NCBI GenBank assembly: GCA_016704485.1
Contig: JADJAA010000001.1
Location: 1,860,001 to 1,924,000, forward strand
Direction: 5' to 3'
Origin: Flavobacteriales bacterium
GTDB taxonomy: Bacteria > Bacteroidota > Bacteroidia > Flavobacteriales_F > PHOS-HE28
DNA: 64,000 nt
Shown: one piece after another, positions 53,373-61,253 of the stretch
Position numbering within the stretch: position 1 is the first letter of the stretch
Layout of the letters: each line of letters begins with the position of its first letter
Position numbers and translations under genes: made by a program
The notes under the pieces: generated by a model
What the model was told of the DNA's origin: nothing
Seen by the model: the letters and a program-made list of their open reading frames with translations, nothing else
Database searches by the model: none

Positions 53373-54431
53373 TTATTCTTTAACGAATCGGCCGATCTGC
53401 GTGTTGCCCTCGGTTGTGTGAATACGCAATACGTACATGCCTGGGTCAAGATCGTTCACTATGTATGTGTTCAGCCTGGTGGTTATCGATAGTGTGGAAA
53501 CCAATGCGCCGGTTGTATTGAATAGTTGTGCTGTACAATTTCCAGCGGAACCGCTGTCGAATTGGATCACTGAAGAAGCTTGCGATGGTTGAATGGTCAA
53601 TGGCTCAGAGGGTTCGAGTTCTGTAACGCCGACGATCAACATGTCGAATATTACCTGTATCTCCACATCCCGTGTAACCTGCCCGATCAATTGTCCATTG
53701 CGGTATTCGCTGCCACGGATGGCGACCACGTATTCCCCAGACAAGGTAGGTTGGTCCCAGAGTAATCTCCCGGTCAAGGGGTTCACCCAAACGTAGTTAC
53801 TGGCAAAAACCGATGGATATGCATAGCCGGGGATAGGTGAGTTGCCCGTGCCAAGGGGTGTTACTAGCTCATAGGCCACGGAGTCACCATCTACTTCGTA
53901 CGCGCCGGGTTCGTGTACGAGCGTGTTCCATGTCATGTACCAATTGGTCTGGAGCGAATCGAAACGAATGGAGTTGTTCATGCCGAGAACTGGGTCGATC
54001 ACGATCAATGCATCTACCGACAAAGGCTCGGTCACCGAATTCGGGATATTTATGATTCCGACATTTCGATTCGGAATACGGCATGATATAGTGAATGCGC
54101 CGTTACCAGAGTACATGTGTTGGGAAGCATAATATGATACCCTCAGGTCGTACTCCGGATAATCAATAAGACCGGTTCGAAAAATAGAGTCTACGGATCC
54201 ATCACCGTATTCTACTAACAACCATTCATTGTCGGCGGAAACAGCGGCTAACCGACTATAATGGACCACCTCTATTTGGTATGTATATGCGCTAAGTGCG
54301 ATGAATCGGATCTCAGCACCGATATTATGTGATGCTTTTCCTACCGTTGGTAGAATTAGAAATGCCGCACACGCGATAATAGCAGAGCATTGTTGTTTTA
54401 CAACGTCCCAATTATTCAGATGACTGATCAT
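53373..54431 (-). CDS. Secreted protein with T9SS type A sorting domain
   Basis: The 352-residue product has a signal sequence with the core CSAIIACAAFLILPTVGKAS. The mature start ASHNIGAEIRFIALSAYTYQ is the opening seen in many Bacteroidota surface proteins that begin 'SH..GGEI.Y', often with PKD-like domains. The sorting domain at the end has LFNTTGALVSTL and LDPGMYVLRIHTTEGNTQIG. It is exported by the T9SS; the role is not known. The start overlaps the anmK stop by 4 bases (ATGA). Confidence 0.85.
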   Translation of the reverse strand: MISHLNNWDVVKQQCSAIIACAAFLILPTVGKASHNIGAEIRFIALSAYTYQIEVVHYSRLAAVSADNEWLLVEYGDGSVDSIFRTGLIDYPEYDLRVSYYASQHMYSGNGAFTISCRIPNRNVGIINIPNSVTEPLSVDALIVIDPVLGMNNSIRFDSLQTNWYMTWNTLVHEPGAYEVDGDSVAYELVTPLGTGNSPIPGYAYPSVFASNYVWVNPLTGRLLWDQPTLSGEYVVAIRGSEYRNGQLIGQVTRDVEIQVIFDMLIVGVTELEPSEPLTIQPSQASSVIQFDSGSAGNCTAQLFNTTGALVSTLSITTRLNTYIVNDLDPGMYVLRIHTTEGNTQIGRFVKE

Positions 54432-55498
54432 TCTTTCGGATCTTGGTTACCCAAATATACCGCCCCACCTACGCTGTCCCGCTTTGCTCCCGTAACACTT
54501 GCCAACGCGGTGCTCTCTTCGCGCAATCGCAAGACACCCAAGAGCGCAAAGATCAAGGCCTCTTTGAATTCAACCACCGAAGGCCCGGGGATATCCAGGT
54601 AAACACCGGAATGTGCGCGGATGCGATCCATCAAGAAAGTGTTGTACGCACCTCCACCGGTTACCAAACAGTTGGAGTTCGAGTCCTTCAGGGCAGTGGC
54701 CAGTTGCATGGCAATATGTTCCACGACCGTTCGCATGCGGTCCGGGAGTGGGGTCGATGGGTCTTTGATCAATGGAAGTACGTTTTCGTTGAACCAATCA
54801 CGACCCAACGAACGCGGTGCTGCACGCTCATGGAAGGGTAGGGCGTTCAAACTTTGCAACAGCGCACCATTCAACACTCCTGAACGTGCGATCGTTCCTT
54901 CGGCGTCGTAGCGCTCTCCAGCTTCTTCTGCCAAGTAATTCAAAGCTTGGTTGCCAATGCAAACGTCGTAACCCATGATCCGATCAGTGTGGTGCAGCGC
55001 AATATTGCAGATCCCTCCAATGTTCAAGAACACCATGTGTTGCGGAAAGAGCAACTCTTCACCCAACGGTACCAATGGCGCGCCTTGGCCACCTAGAGCT
55101 ACATCCATCGTACGAAAGTCCGTAACCGTGTTGGTGCCACTTAAAGCCGCGATCTGTGCTCCACAGCCGACCTGAGCGGTCAGCCCCTCATCCGGGTTAT
55201 GGAAAATAGTATGTCCATGTGACGCGATCACATCGACTTTCTCCCCCTGTAATAGCTCTCCACATTCCTCACCTATTACTATACCAAGATCACGGTGTAA
55301 CCGGGCCAGATCCAATGCGGAGCCATGCATGACCCCCGTTAAGCGCTGTCGCATTTGCGCGGTATGCTGGATCGTCCGTGCCTCGCGGATACTATACTCC
55401 CAACGCCCATTTTCCTCAACGAATTCGCACCAAGCAAGGTCGATCCCATCCAGTGAACTTCCGGACATTACACCGATGGCTTGGTAGTGCTTTTTCAT
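54428..55498 (-). CDS. anmK: Anhydro-N-acetylmuramic acid kinase AnmK
   Basis: The 356-residue enzyme begins with G-V-M-S-G-S-S-L-D-G (residues 9-18), the AnmK ATP-site signature. It continues with ASHGHTIFHNPDEGLTAQVG, NTVTDFRTMDVALGGQGAPL, LNIGGICNIALHH and LVTGGGAYNTFLMDRIRAHS. It phosphorylates 1,6-anhydro-MurNAc during peptidoglycan recycling, giving MurNAc-6-phosphate. It is divergent from the acyl-CoA dehydrogenase; the reverse-strand box TACCTTCG (55514-55521) may serve it. Confidence 0.95.
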   Translation of the reverse strand: MKKHYQAIGVMSGSSLDGIDLAWCEFVEENGRWEYSIREARTIQHTAQMRQRLTGVMHGSALDLARLHRDLGIVIGEECGELLQGEKVDVIASHGHTIFHNPDEGLTAQVGCGAQIAALSGTNTVTDFRTMDVALGGQGAPLVPLGEELLFPQHMVFLNIGGICNIALHHTDRIMGYDVCIGNQALNYLAEEAGERYDAEGTIARSGVLNGALLQSLNALPFHERAAPRSLGRDWFNENVLPLIKDPSTPLPDRMRTVVEHIAMQLATALKDSNSNCLVTGGGAYNTFLMDRIRAHSGVYLDIPGPSVVEFKEALIFALLGVLRLREESTALASVTGAKRDSVGGAVYLGNQDPKE

Positions 55499-55526
55499 AG
55501 GGCTTTCTTTGGGCGAAGGTATCGGC

Positions 55527-55534
55527 TACTTTTG
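55527..55534 (+). promoter_or_regulatory. Candidate -7 box (TACTTTTG) for the acyl-CoA dehydrogenase gene
   Basis: TACTTTTGC is a full match to TAnnTTTG, 25 bases before ATG 55559. It lies 5 bases from a reverse-strand TACCTTCG, so two outward promoters share the region. Confidence 0.55.
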
Positions 55535-55558
55535 CATCCCTCGATCAAAAAGAATACC

Positions 55559-56728
55559 ATGTCAGAGACCCTCACTCAAGCCGGAATGAATTTCGAACTT
55601 TCAGAAGAACAGATCGCAGTACGCGATGCTGCGCGCGATTTTGCACAGAACGTGCTGAAGCCCGGTGTCATTGACCGTGATCGCGAGCAACGCTTTCCGA
55701 AGGATGAGATCAAGCAATTGGGTGAGTTGGGTTTTCTGGGTATGATGGTGAACCCTAAATACGGTGGTGGCGGCATGGATGCCATGAGCTACGTGCTGGC
55801 CATGGAAGAGATCAGTAAGGTGGATGCGAGTTGTTCAGTCGTGATGTCCGTGAATAATAGTCTCGTTTGTTGGGGCCTGGAGGAGTTCGCGAACGAAGAA
55901 CAAAAAATGAAGTACTTGGTGCCGTTGGCCAAGGGTGAGATGATCGGCGCATTTTGCCTGAGCGAGCCTGAAGCGGGAAGTGATGCAACCAGTCAGCGCA
56001 CTACAGCCATCGACATGGGCGACCATTATCTGTTGAACGGTACGAAGAACTGGATCACGAACGGCAACAGTGCAAGCACGTATCTGGTGATGGCCCAAAC
56101 GGATGCCAGCAAAAAGCACAAAGGCATTAATTGTTTGATCGTTGAAAAAGGGATGCCCGGTTTCGTTGTTGGGGCTAAGGAAGACAAGCTCGGCATTCGC
56201 GGTAGCGATACGCATACGTTGATGTTCACCGATGTGAAAGTTCCCAAGGAAAATCGTATTGGTGAGGATGGTTTCGGTTTCACCTTCGCAATGAGAACAT
56301 TGAGTGGTGGAAGGATCGGCATTGCAGCCCAAGCCCTTGGAATTGCGAGCGGTGCATATGAATTGGCTTTGGCCTATAGCAAGGAGCGCAAAGCATTCGG
56401 TAAAGCGATCAGCGAGCACCAAGCGATCGCATTCAAACTGGCGGATATGGCTACTGAGATCGAGGCAGCTCGCTTGTTATGCCTGAAAGCAGCTTGGTTG
56501 AAGGACCAACATTTGAATTACGACCAAGCCAGCGCAATGGCAAAGGTGTTCTCCAGTGAAGTAGCGATGAGAACCACGGTTGAAGCAGTTCAAGTGCATG
56601 GTGGCTACGGATACGTTAAAGAGTACCACGTGGAGCGCTTAATGCGCGATGCCAAGATCACACAGATCTATGAGGGTACCAGCGAGGTTCAGCGGATCGT
56701 GATCTCACGCGGTGTGCTGAAGGACTAG
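55559..56728 (+). CDS. Acyl-CoA dehydrogenase
   Basis: The 389-residue product starts at ATG 55559 (MSETLTQAGMNFELSEEQIA). The frame to 55481 crosses the promoter and overlaps anmK, and is rejected. Family signatures are GAFCLSEPEAGSDATSQRTT, the FAD-binding region NGTKNWITNGNSASTYLVMA, GGRIGIAAQALGIASGA and the C-terminal VHGGYGYVKEYHVERLMRDA, with YEGTSEVQRIVI. The catalytic Glu is in the YEGTSE segment, as in short-chain/butyryl-CoA dehydrogenases. It oxidises acyl-CoA in fatty-acid breakdown. No other beta-oxidation gene is nearby. Confidence 0.95.
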   Translation: MSETLTQAGMNFELSEEQIAVRDAARDFAQNVLKPGVIDRDREQRFPKDEIKQLGELGFLGMMVNPKYGGGGMDAMSYVLAMEEISKVDASCSVVMSVNNSLVCWGLEEFANEEQKMKYLVPLAKGEMIGAFCLSEPEAGSDATSQRTTAIDMGDHYLLNGTKNWITNGNSASTYLVMAQTDASKKHKGINCLIVEKGMPGFVVGAKEDKLGIRGSDTHTLMFTDVKVPKENRIGEDGFGFTFAMRTLSGGRIGIAAQALGIASGAYELALAYSKERKAFGKAISEHQAIAFKLADMATEIEAARLLCLKAAWLKDQHLNYDQASAMAKVFSSEVAMRTTVEAVQVHGGYGYVKEYHVERLMRDAKITQIYEGTSEVQRIVISRGVLKD

Positions 56729-56827
56729 TTGGTTGTTGTTGGTGGATGGCTCGGTTTGTGACCCCGCCTTCGTAGTATGAATCTTATTTGGTTTTTCTCA
56801 GACCGCTTCGGAGGCTTCATTGCAGTG

Positions 56828-56930
56828 TTTCGCCTGTGGCTGCGGAACAGCGCGTTGCGTTCGGTTACGGTACATCGCGTTGCCTTTGGCTACGCGAAAT
56901 ACGATCAGAATAAGGTAGCCTGTGGCTACC
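56828..56930. repeat. Three GCC-N3-GGC hairpin units between convergent genes
   Basis: GCCTGTGGC (about 56830), GTTGCC-TTT-GGCTAC (about 56879) and the perfect GGTAGCC-TGT-GGCTACC (56914-56930) are similar short palindromes in one 100-base stretch. They may end transcription of the convergent genes or be remnants of a small repeat. Confidence 0.5.
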
Positions 56931-56943
56931 CCGCCAGATCCTC

Positions 56944-58239
56944 CTATAGTGCCGGTACGATCGTTTCCAACTTGATCCCGCGCGAGCCTTTGATCAAGAT
57001 CAATTCCCCCGAGACAGGCTTTTCTTCAAGGTTGGAGAGCAATTCCGACGAAGTAGCGTAATGCGCGTGGTCACTTTGCTGCACTGCTTCTCCAAATTCA
57101 GTCCCGACGAAGATCGCTTTCAAATTCAGCCGATCGACCAATGCCACAATGGCTTTGTGCTCCGCGCTACTCACCGCGCCGAGCTCTCGCATATCTCCGA
57201 GGATCACTGTTCTTGGTCGCTCACTGTGCATCACAGCGAAATTCTCCAACGCAGCCACCATGCTTGTTGGGTTAGCATTGTACGCATCCAGGATCAATTG
57301 GTTCTTGCCTGTATCCGTGAACTGAGAGCGGTTGTTACTAGGCGAATAAGTGGACAACGCTTCAGCGATCTTTGCGTCTGGTACTTCGAAGTACTGGCCG
57401 ATCGCAACGGCCAACATCGTATTACTGAAGTTATAGGCACCGATCAGTTTTGTCTGAACCGCATACTCTTTTGCATCTTTTCCCATGAACGAGATACCCA
57501 AGAACGGACCGTTGCTGGTGATCTTTCCTGAGAAGTCGGAATTGGTACCGTTTCCATAGGTGGTTCGTTTCAAACCTTCGCTCTTCGCCATTAGCACTAG
57601 ATCATCGGCATTCACGAACAGGGTGCCTTTGTGGTGGTCAATAAAAGCATACATCTCTGTTTTGGCTTTGATAACGCCTTCGTATGACCCGAACCCTTCC
57701 AGGTGTGCCTTTCCGATGTTGGTGATGCAACCATGCGTAGGCTCTGCCAGTGAGGTAAGTTCTGCGATATCCCCGATCTTGTTCGCACCCATTTCAATGA
57801 TGGAAATGGAATGCTCTTTATTAAGCCGCAGCAGGGTCAACGGTACACCGATGTGGTTGTTCAAGTTCCCGGATGTAGCGAGTGTACGTCGGTCACAACT
57901 TAACACCGCATGAACCAATTCCTTTGTTGTGGTCTTTCCATTGGTGCCTGTTATGCCAATGACCGGTATGTCGAAGGTTCGACGGTGGTAAAGTCCTAAT
58001 TGCTGCAATGCTTCCAATCCGTCATTTACTAGGAGGTAGCGTTCGTCCTTCACAACGCTCGGATCATCCACAACCGCATAAAGAGCGCCCTTCTGTAGCG
58101 CTTCCGATGCATAGGCATTGGCATTGAAGTTAGGACCCTTGAGTGCGATGAACAGACTCTTGGGTGCAATGGAACGAGTATCGGTACTTATTCCTGAGCA
58201 CTCATGAAATTTGGAATGGAGCTGTTCGATCGAAAGCAT
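56944..58239 (-). CDS. murF: UDP-N-acetylmuramoyl-tripeptide--D-alanyl-D-alanine ligase
   Basis: The 431-residue Mur ligase has the ATP site G-T-N-G-K-T-T at residues 98-104, the N-terminal ISTDTRSIAPKSLFIALKGP (UDP-MurNAc-binding), HIGVPLTLLRLN, EMGANKIGDIAEL and DAYNANPTSMVAALENF. These are typical of MurF. It adds D-Ala-D-Ala to the peptidoglycan precursor in the cytoplasm. It follows gldJ on the same strand, an order I recall from Flavobacterium (porU-gldJ-murF region). A terminator separates it from gldJ, so it may have its own promoter. Confidence 0.95.
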   Translation of the reverse strand: MLSIEQLHSKFHECSGISTDTRSIAPKSLFIALKGPNFNANAYASEALQKGALYAVVDDPSVVKDERYLLVNDGLEALQQLGLYHRRTFDIPVIGITGTNGKTTTKELVHAVLSCDRRTLATSGNLNNHIGVPLTLLRLNKEHSISIIEMGANKIGDIAELTSLAEPTHGCITNIGKAHLEGFGSYEGVIKAKTEMYAFIDHHKGTLFVNADDLVLMAKSEGLKRTTYGNGTNSDFSGKITSNGPFLGISFMGKDAKEYAVQTKLIGAYNFSNTMLAVAIGQYFEVPDAKIAEALSTYSPSNNRSQFTDTGKNQLILDAYNANPTSMVAALENFAVMHSERPRTVILGDMRELGAVSSAEHKAIVALVDRLNLKAIFVGTEFGEAVQQSDHAHYATSSELLSNLEEKPVSGELILIKGSRGIKLETIVPAL

Positions 58240-58254
58240 GCCTTTTTTATAAAC

Positions 58255-58292
58255 TTAAAGACCCCATCTGCTTTTCAGCGGATGGGGTCCAA
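58255..58292 (-). terminator. Terminator after gldJ
   Basis: GACCCCATC (58260-58268) and GATGGGGTC (58281-58289) form a perfect 9-base stem with a 12-base loop that can pair further at its base. On the reverse strand it is followed by TTTAAGTTT. It lies between the gldJ stop and the murF start. Confidence 0.7.
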
Positions 58293-58317
58293 GATAATTA
58301 GGGGTTCCTGCAGAAAC

Positions 58318-60078
58318 TTATTTCTTCAATTTTTCACGGCGTTTATCATCACCCATTCCAACAGGGCTTCCTACACGGGTCATCGCGCAACGGAAACCAA
58401 TGGTTGCAGTGCTTTGACGTTCATCCAAGTGGCGACGTGTTCCCGGGTTCGCCCAGTAGATACGATCTGCCCATGATGCGCCTTTGTATACCCGGCTGCG
58501 GTCGTTCACCAAGGAGGTCTTTCCCCAGTCATACATCGCATTACCCTCGAAATCACCTGGATCGAAATAAATGCTGCTTTCCACATCCCCATCGAGGAAA
58601 TCGATATTGTCAGCAGCACGGTAATTACGACGGTCGATATTCTCTTCTTGCGTTACGTTCCTCCAGCGGATATCACCGGGCTGGTCAGCTTGGTAATCGC
58701 TAATGCCACTGAGCAACTTTGGTTGAATGTCACTCGGGATCTCCGATGATTTTACCATTTCCACCATTTCTTGCACGCGCTGCATCCCCTGATCATGTTT
58801 GCGGGTGTTGTCGAATTCGATCGCCTCTTCGATCATGGTCAACAGCTGATCAATAAGTGCTGCTTCCTCATCCGTGGCGCGCCCTTGCATAGTTGTTTGG
58901 AACTCAGTGAGGTAATATTTGATACCATTCACATCGTACACGACCAGATCATGTTTGTCCTGAATCGCACCATCACTATCAAGAACCTTGGTCTTGAATA
59001 CATTTCCACGGAATGGACGGAAATCATCCTTGTCCTCTGGGCTTAGAGGGCGATAGACATCCATAACCCACTCGCTCACGTTACCTGCCATGTTGTACAG
59101 ACCATAATCATTAGGCCAGTAACTGAAAACAGGGCTTGTTACATCCGCATTGTCATTAAGGCTTCCTGCTACACCCATGTAGTCACCACGGCCGCGCATG
59201 AAGTTTCCACGGAAATCTCCATAAAATGAACCGCCTTTCTTTTTGCTATCATAACGCACCCAATGGCCATTCCAAGGATAGATACGGCGCTCCACGACGC
59301 GTTCATCAACGGTATTGCCAACCAAACCGTATGCAGCATATTCCCATTCCGCTTCAGTTGGTAGGCGGTAGCGGGGCATAAGAATACCATCCTCGATCTT
59401 GATATTACGCGTATCACGGTTCGGATTGAAATCGCTTACACCATCTACTTTCTTACCGCTTTCATATTGGCCGGCCAAGTAGGCATCCGTTGTGAAATGA
59501 TCTTCGTTGATCTGGTTCGGATAGTGTTCAAAAAGACCTTCACGGATCAATATCACCTCATTCACGCGATCGGTACGCCAAGCGCAATAATCGTTCGCTT
59601 GCAACCAGTTGATACCGACCACCGGATAATCACGGTATGCAGGGTGACGGAGGTAGTACTCAACATAAGGTTCATTGAATGCCAATTTGCTGCGCCATAC
59701 CAAGGTGTCGGGTAGTGCTTTCTTAAAGATCTCCGGAAAGTCGGCCGCGAACACCCGATCCAGCCAATACAGGTATTCCAACCAGTAATGATTGGTCACC
59801 TCCACTTCATCCATATAGAATGACGAGACCGTTACAGTGCGTGGGATATTGTCCCAATCATGCCGCAGATCATCCGTCACACGACCCATGGTGAACTGGC
59901 CACCTTCGATCAGTATAAGCCCAGGACCGGTCTCTTGGTCCTCAAACCCGGTCTTTTCAAATCCGCCATTCTTGGAATCATTGAAATTCCATCCTGTGGC
60001 ACCGCTTTTTTCGAATTGACAACTGCTGAACAGCGTCGCCCCGACTATTACGATACCTATATTCCTTACAAAACTCAT
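58318..60078 (-). CDS. gldJ: Gliding motility/T9SS lipoprotein GldJ
   Basis: I start at ATG 60078, giving a lipoprotein signal MSFVRNIGIVIVGATLFSSC with lipobox Cys20; the frame to 60180 overlaps porP and is rejected. The 586-residue product has a formylglycine-generating/SUMF1-like domain over most of its length: LILIEGGQFTMGRVTDDLRH, DEVEVTNHYWLEYLYWLDRV, VVGINWLQANDYCAWRTDRV, RLPTEAEWEYAAYGLVGNTV and a C-terminal YKGASWADRIYWANPGTRRH. GldJ is an outer-membrane lipoprotein needed for gliding and T9SS function in Flavobacterium. It lies 22 bases after porP/sprF, so the two are cotranscribed. Confidence 0.92.
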   Translation of the reverse strand: MSFVRNIGIVIVGATLFSSCQFEKSGATGWNFNDSKNGGFEKTGFEDQETGPGLILIEGGQFTMGRVTDDLRHDWDNIPRTVTVSSFYMDEVEVTNHYWLEYLYWLDRVFAADFPEIFKKALPDTLVWRSKLAFNEPYVEYYLRHPAYRDYPVVGINWLQANDYCAWRTDRVNEVILIREGLFEHYPNQINEDHFTTDAYLAGQYESGKKVDGVSDFNPNRDTRNIKIEDGILMPRYRLPTEAEWEYAAYGLVGNTVDERVVERRIYPWNGHWVRYDSKKKGGSFYGDFRGNFMRGRGDYMGVAGSLNDNADVTSPVFSYWPNDYGLYNMAGNVSEWVMDVYRPLSPEDKDDFRPFRGNVFKTKVLDSDGAIQDKHDLVVYDVNGIKYYLTEFQTTMQGRATDEEAALIDQLLTMIEEAIEFDNTRKHDQGMQRVQEMVEMVKSSEIPSDIQPKLLSGISDYQADQPGDIRWRNVTQEENIDRRNYRAADNIDFLDGDVESSIYFDPGDFEGNAMYDWGKTSLVNDRSRVYKGASWADRIYWANPGTRRHLDERQSTATIGFRCAMTRVGSPVGMGDDKRREKLKK

Positions 60079-60100
60079 GGTCCTGTGGTTTGGTAATGGT

Positions 60101-61078
60101 TTAGAAGGTAGGACAAGCAACCTGCCTGAACCTTCTTTGTTTACGCTTGCAGTTGAATTGAAGTTGCAGACTGATCTCATGAGAGCCTGCGGTAGCGGTT
60201 GTTAACTTGCTTGTTGTAACGTCGTAACTGTAGCCGAACTTGAACTTTTCCGTGTGGAAACCGACCAATGCGATAAACGAATCACGCGTTCTGTACCAAA
60301 CGCCCGCAGTGATCGGTCCATGGTCCACGTAAAGACCAATATTCAATTGACGGAACGCAGCTTGTTGCTGGAATAGTACGTTGGGGGAGATCTTTGTGCG
60401 TGCATCGCCATATTTTCCTCTTTGACCGATAGGGATGGCTGCCCCAGCATGGCCGGTGATCTTCATAGGTAGCTTACTGGTTCCTACGATCAGTGATTCA
60501 TTTGGTTCGGTAAGGTGGTTAACTGCAACTCCAACAAAGAAAATATCGGTATAACCCAATACACCTGCGCTGAAATCGGCATTGCCAACACTTCCGCCCC
60601 GTGGTACATCGTTCGTATTGTAAATGAAGCCCCGGCGAGGGTCTATCTGATCACCAAAAGTGAGCTTGCTCCAATCCAATGATTTTTGGAAGTATGTGGC
60701 TTGGAAGCCCACCTTCAAAGAAAATTTTCGAGAGATGGCTTGTTGATAAGAATAAATGCCACTAACGGTCGTCGTGTTCAAAGTTCCCTTTCCAGCCTGG
60801 TCATTGGTGACCAAAAAGCCCAAACCGCCCATAAGCCCATCCACATGTTGGTCATAACTAGCGCTGGTGGTAACGAACGTTCCTGTAAGAGCAGGCCATT
60901 GGTTACGATAGTTCATGGTGACACGCGGGCAACGGGCCGTACCTGCGAACGCCGGATTCAGGTACAACGGGTTCGCGTAGAATTGCGTGAATTGCGGGTC
61001 TTGTGCGATTGCTGTGAAGCTCGCAAACACGCACAGTACTAAGCCGAGTACCGCACGGCTAACGGTCCATTCCTTCAT
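60101..61078 (-). CDS. PorP/SprF-family type IX secretion membrane protein
   Basis: I start at ATG 61078 (MKEWTVSRAVLGLVLCVFAS, cleaved after AIAQ); the longer frame to 61378 overlaps porU and is rejected. The 325-residue product has the PorP/SprF signature right after the signal peptide: DPQFTQFYANPLYLNPAFAG, then TMNYRNQWPAL. The rest is an outer-membrane barrel (GLGFLVTNDQAGKGTLNTTT, FSLKVGFQATYFQKSLDW, KFGYSYDVTTSKLTTATAGS). SprF-like proteins help export specific cargo such as SprB; other paralogues are part of the PorP ring. The last residues, rich in Arg/Cys, extend beyond the usual end. Confidence 0.9.
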   Translation of the reverse strand: MKEWTVSRAVLGLVLCVFASFTAIAQDPQFTQFYANPLYLNPAFAGTARCPRVTMNYRNQWPALTGTFVTTSASYDQHVDGLMGGLGFLVTNDQAGKGTLNTTTVSGIYSYQQAISRKFSLKVGFQATYFQKSLDWSKLTFGDQIDPRRGFIYNTNDVPRGGSVGNADFSAGVLGYTDIFFVGVAVNHLTEPNESLIVGTSKLPMKITGHAGAAIPIGQRGKYGDARTKISPNVLFQQQAAFRQLNIGLYVDHGPITAGVWYRTRDSFIALVGFHTEKFKFGYSYDVTTSKLTTATAGSHEISLQLQFNCKRKQRRFRQVACPTF

Positions 61079-61202
61079 GCTCGATCGATCAGGGCTCGGA
61101 AGCCAGCGCCAAGTATACGGATCACTTTGCATTTCGGTTCCAATTTCCTTTCGCAATAATCCATTTAACATGTCGTTGTTGGGGTATTCCGAACACAAGG
61201 GT

Positions 61203-61219
61203 CGAAGGTAGTACTTTCG
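61203..61219. promoter_or_regulatory. Back-to-back -7-like boxes between porP and porU
   Basis: The reverse strand reads TACCTTCG (61203-61210) and the + strand reads TACTTTCG (61212-61219). Each differs from TAnnTTTG at one position. They are separated by one base, so two outward promoters would overlap almost fully. Confidence 0.4.
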
Positions 61220-61253
61220 CTCCAACGCTGTTGATAACTTGTTGAAAGACCAT

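Noticed and set aside
60079..60180. Longer N-terminus for gldJ
   Set aside because: It overlaps porP/sprF and would hide the lipoprotein signal starting at 60078.
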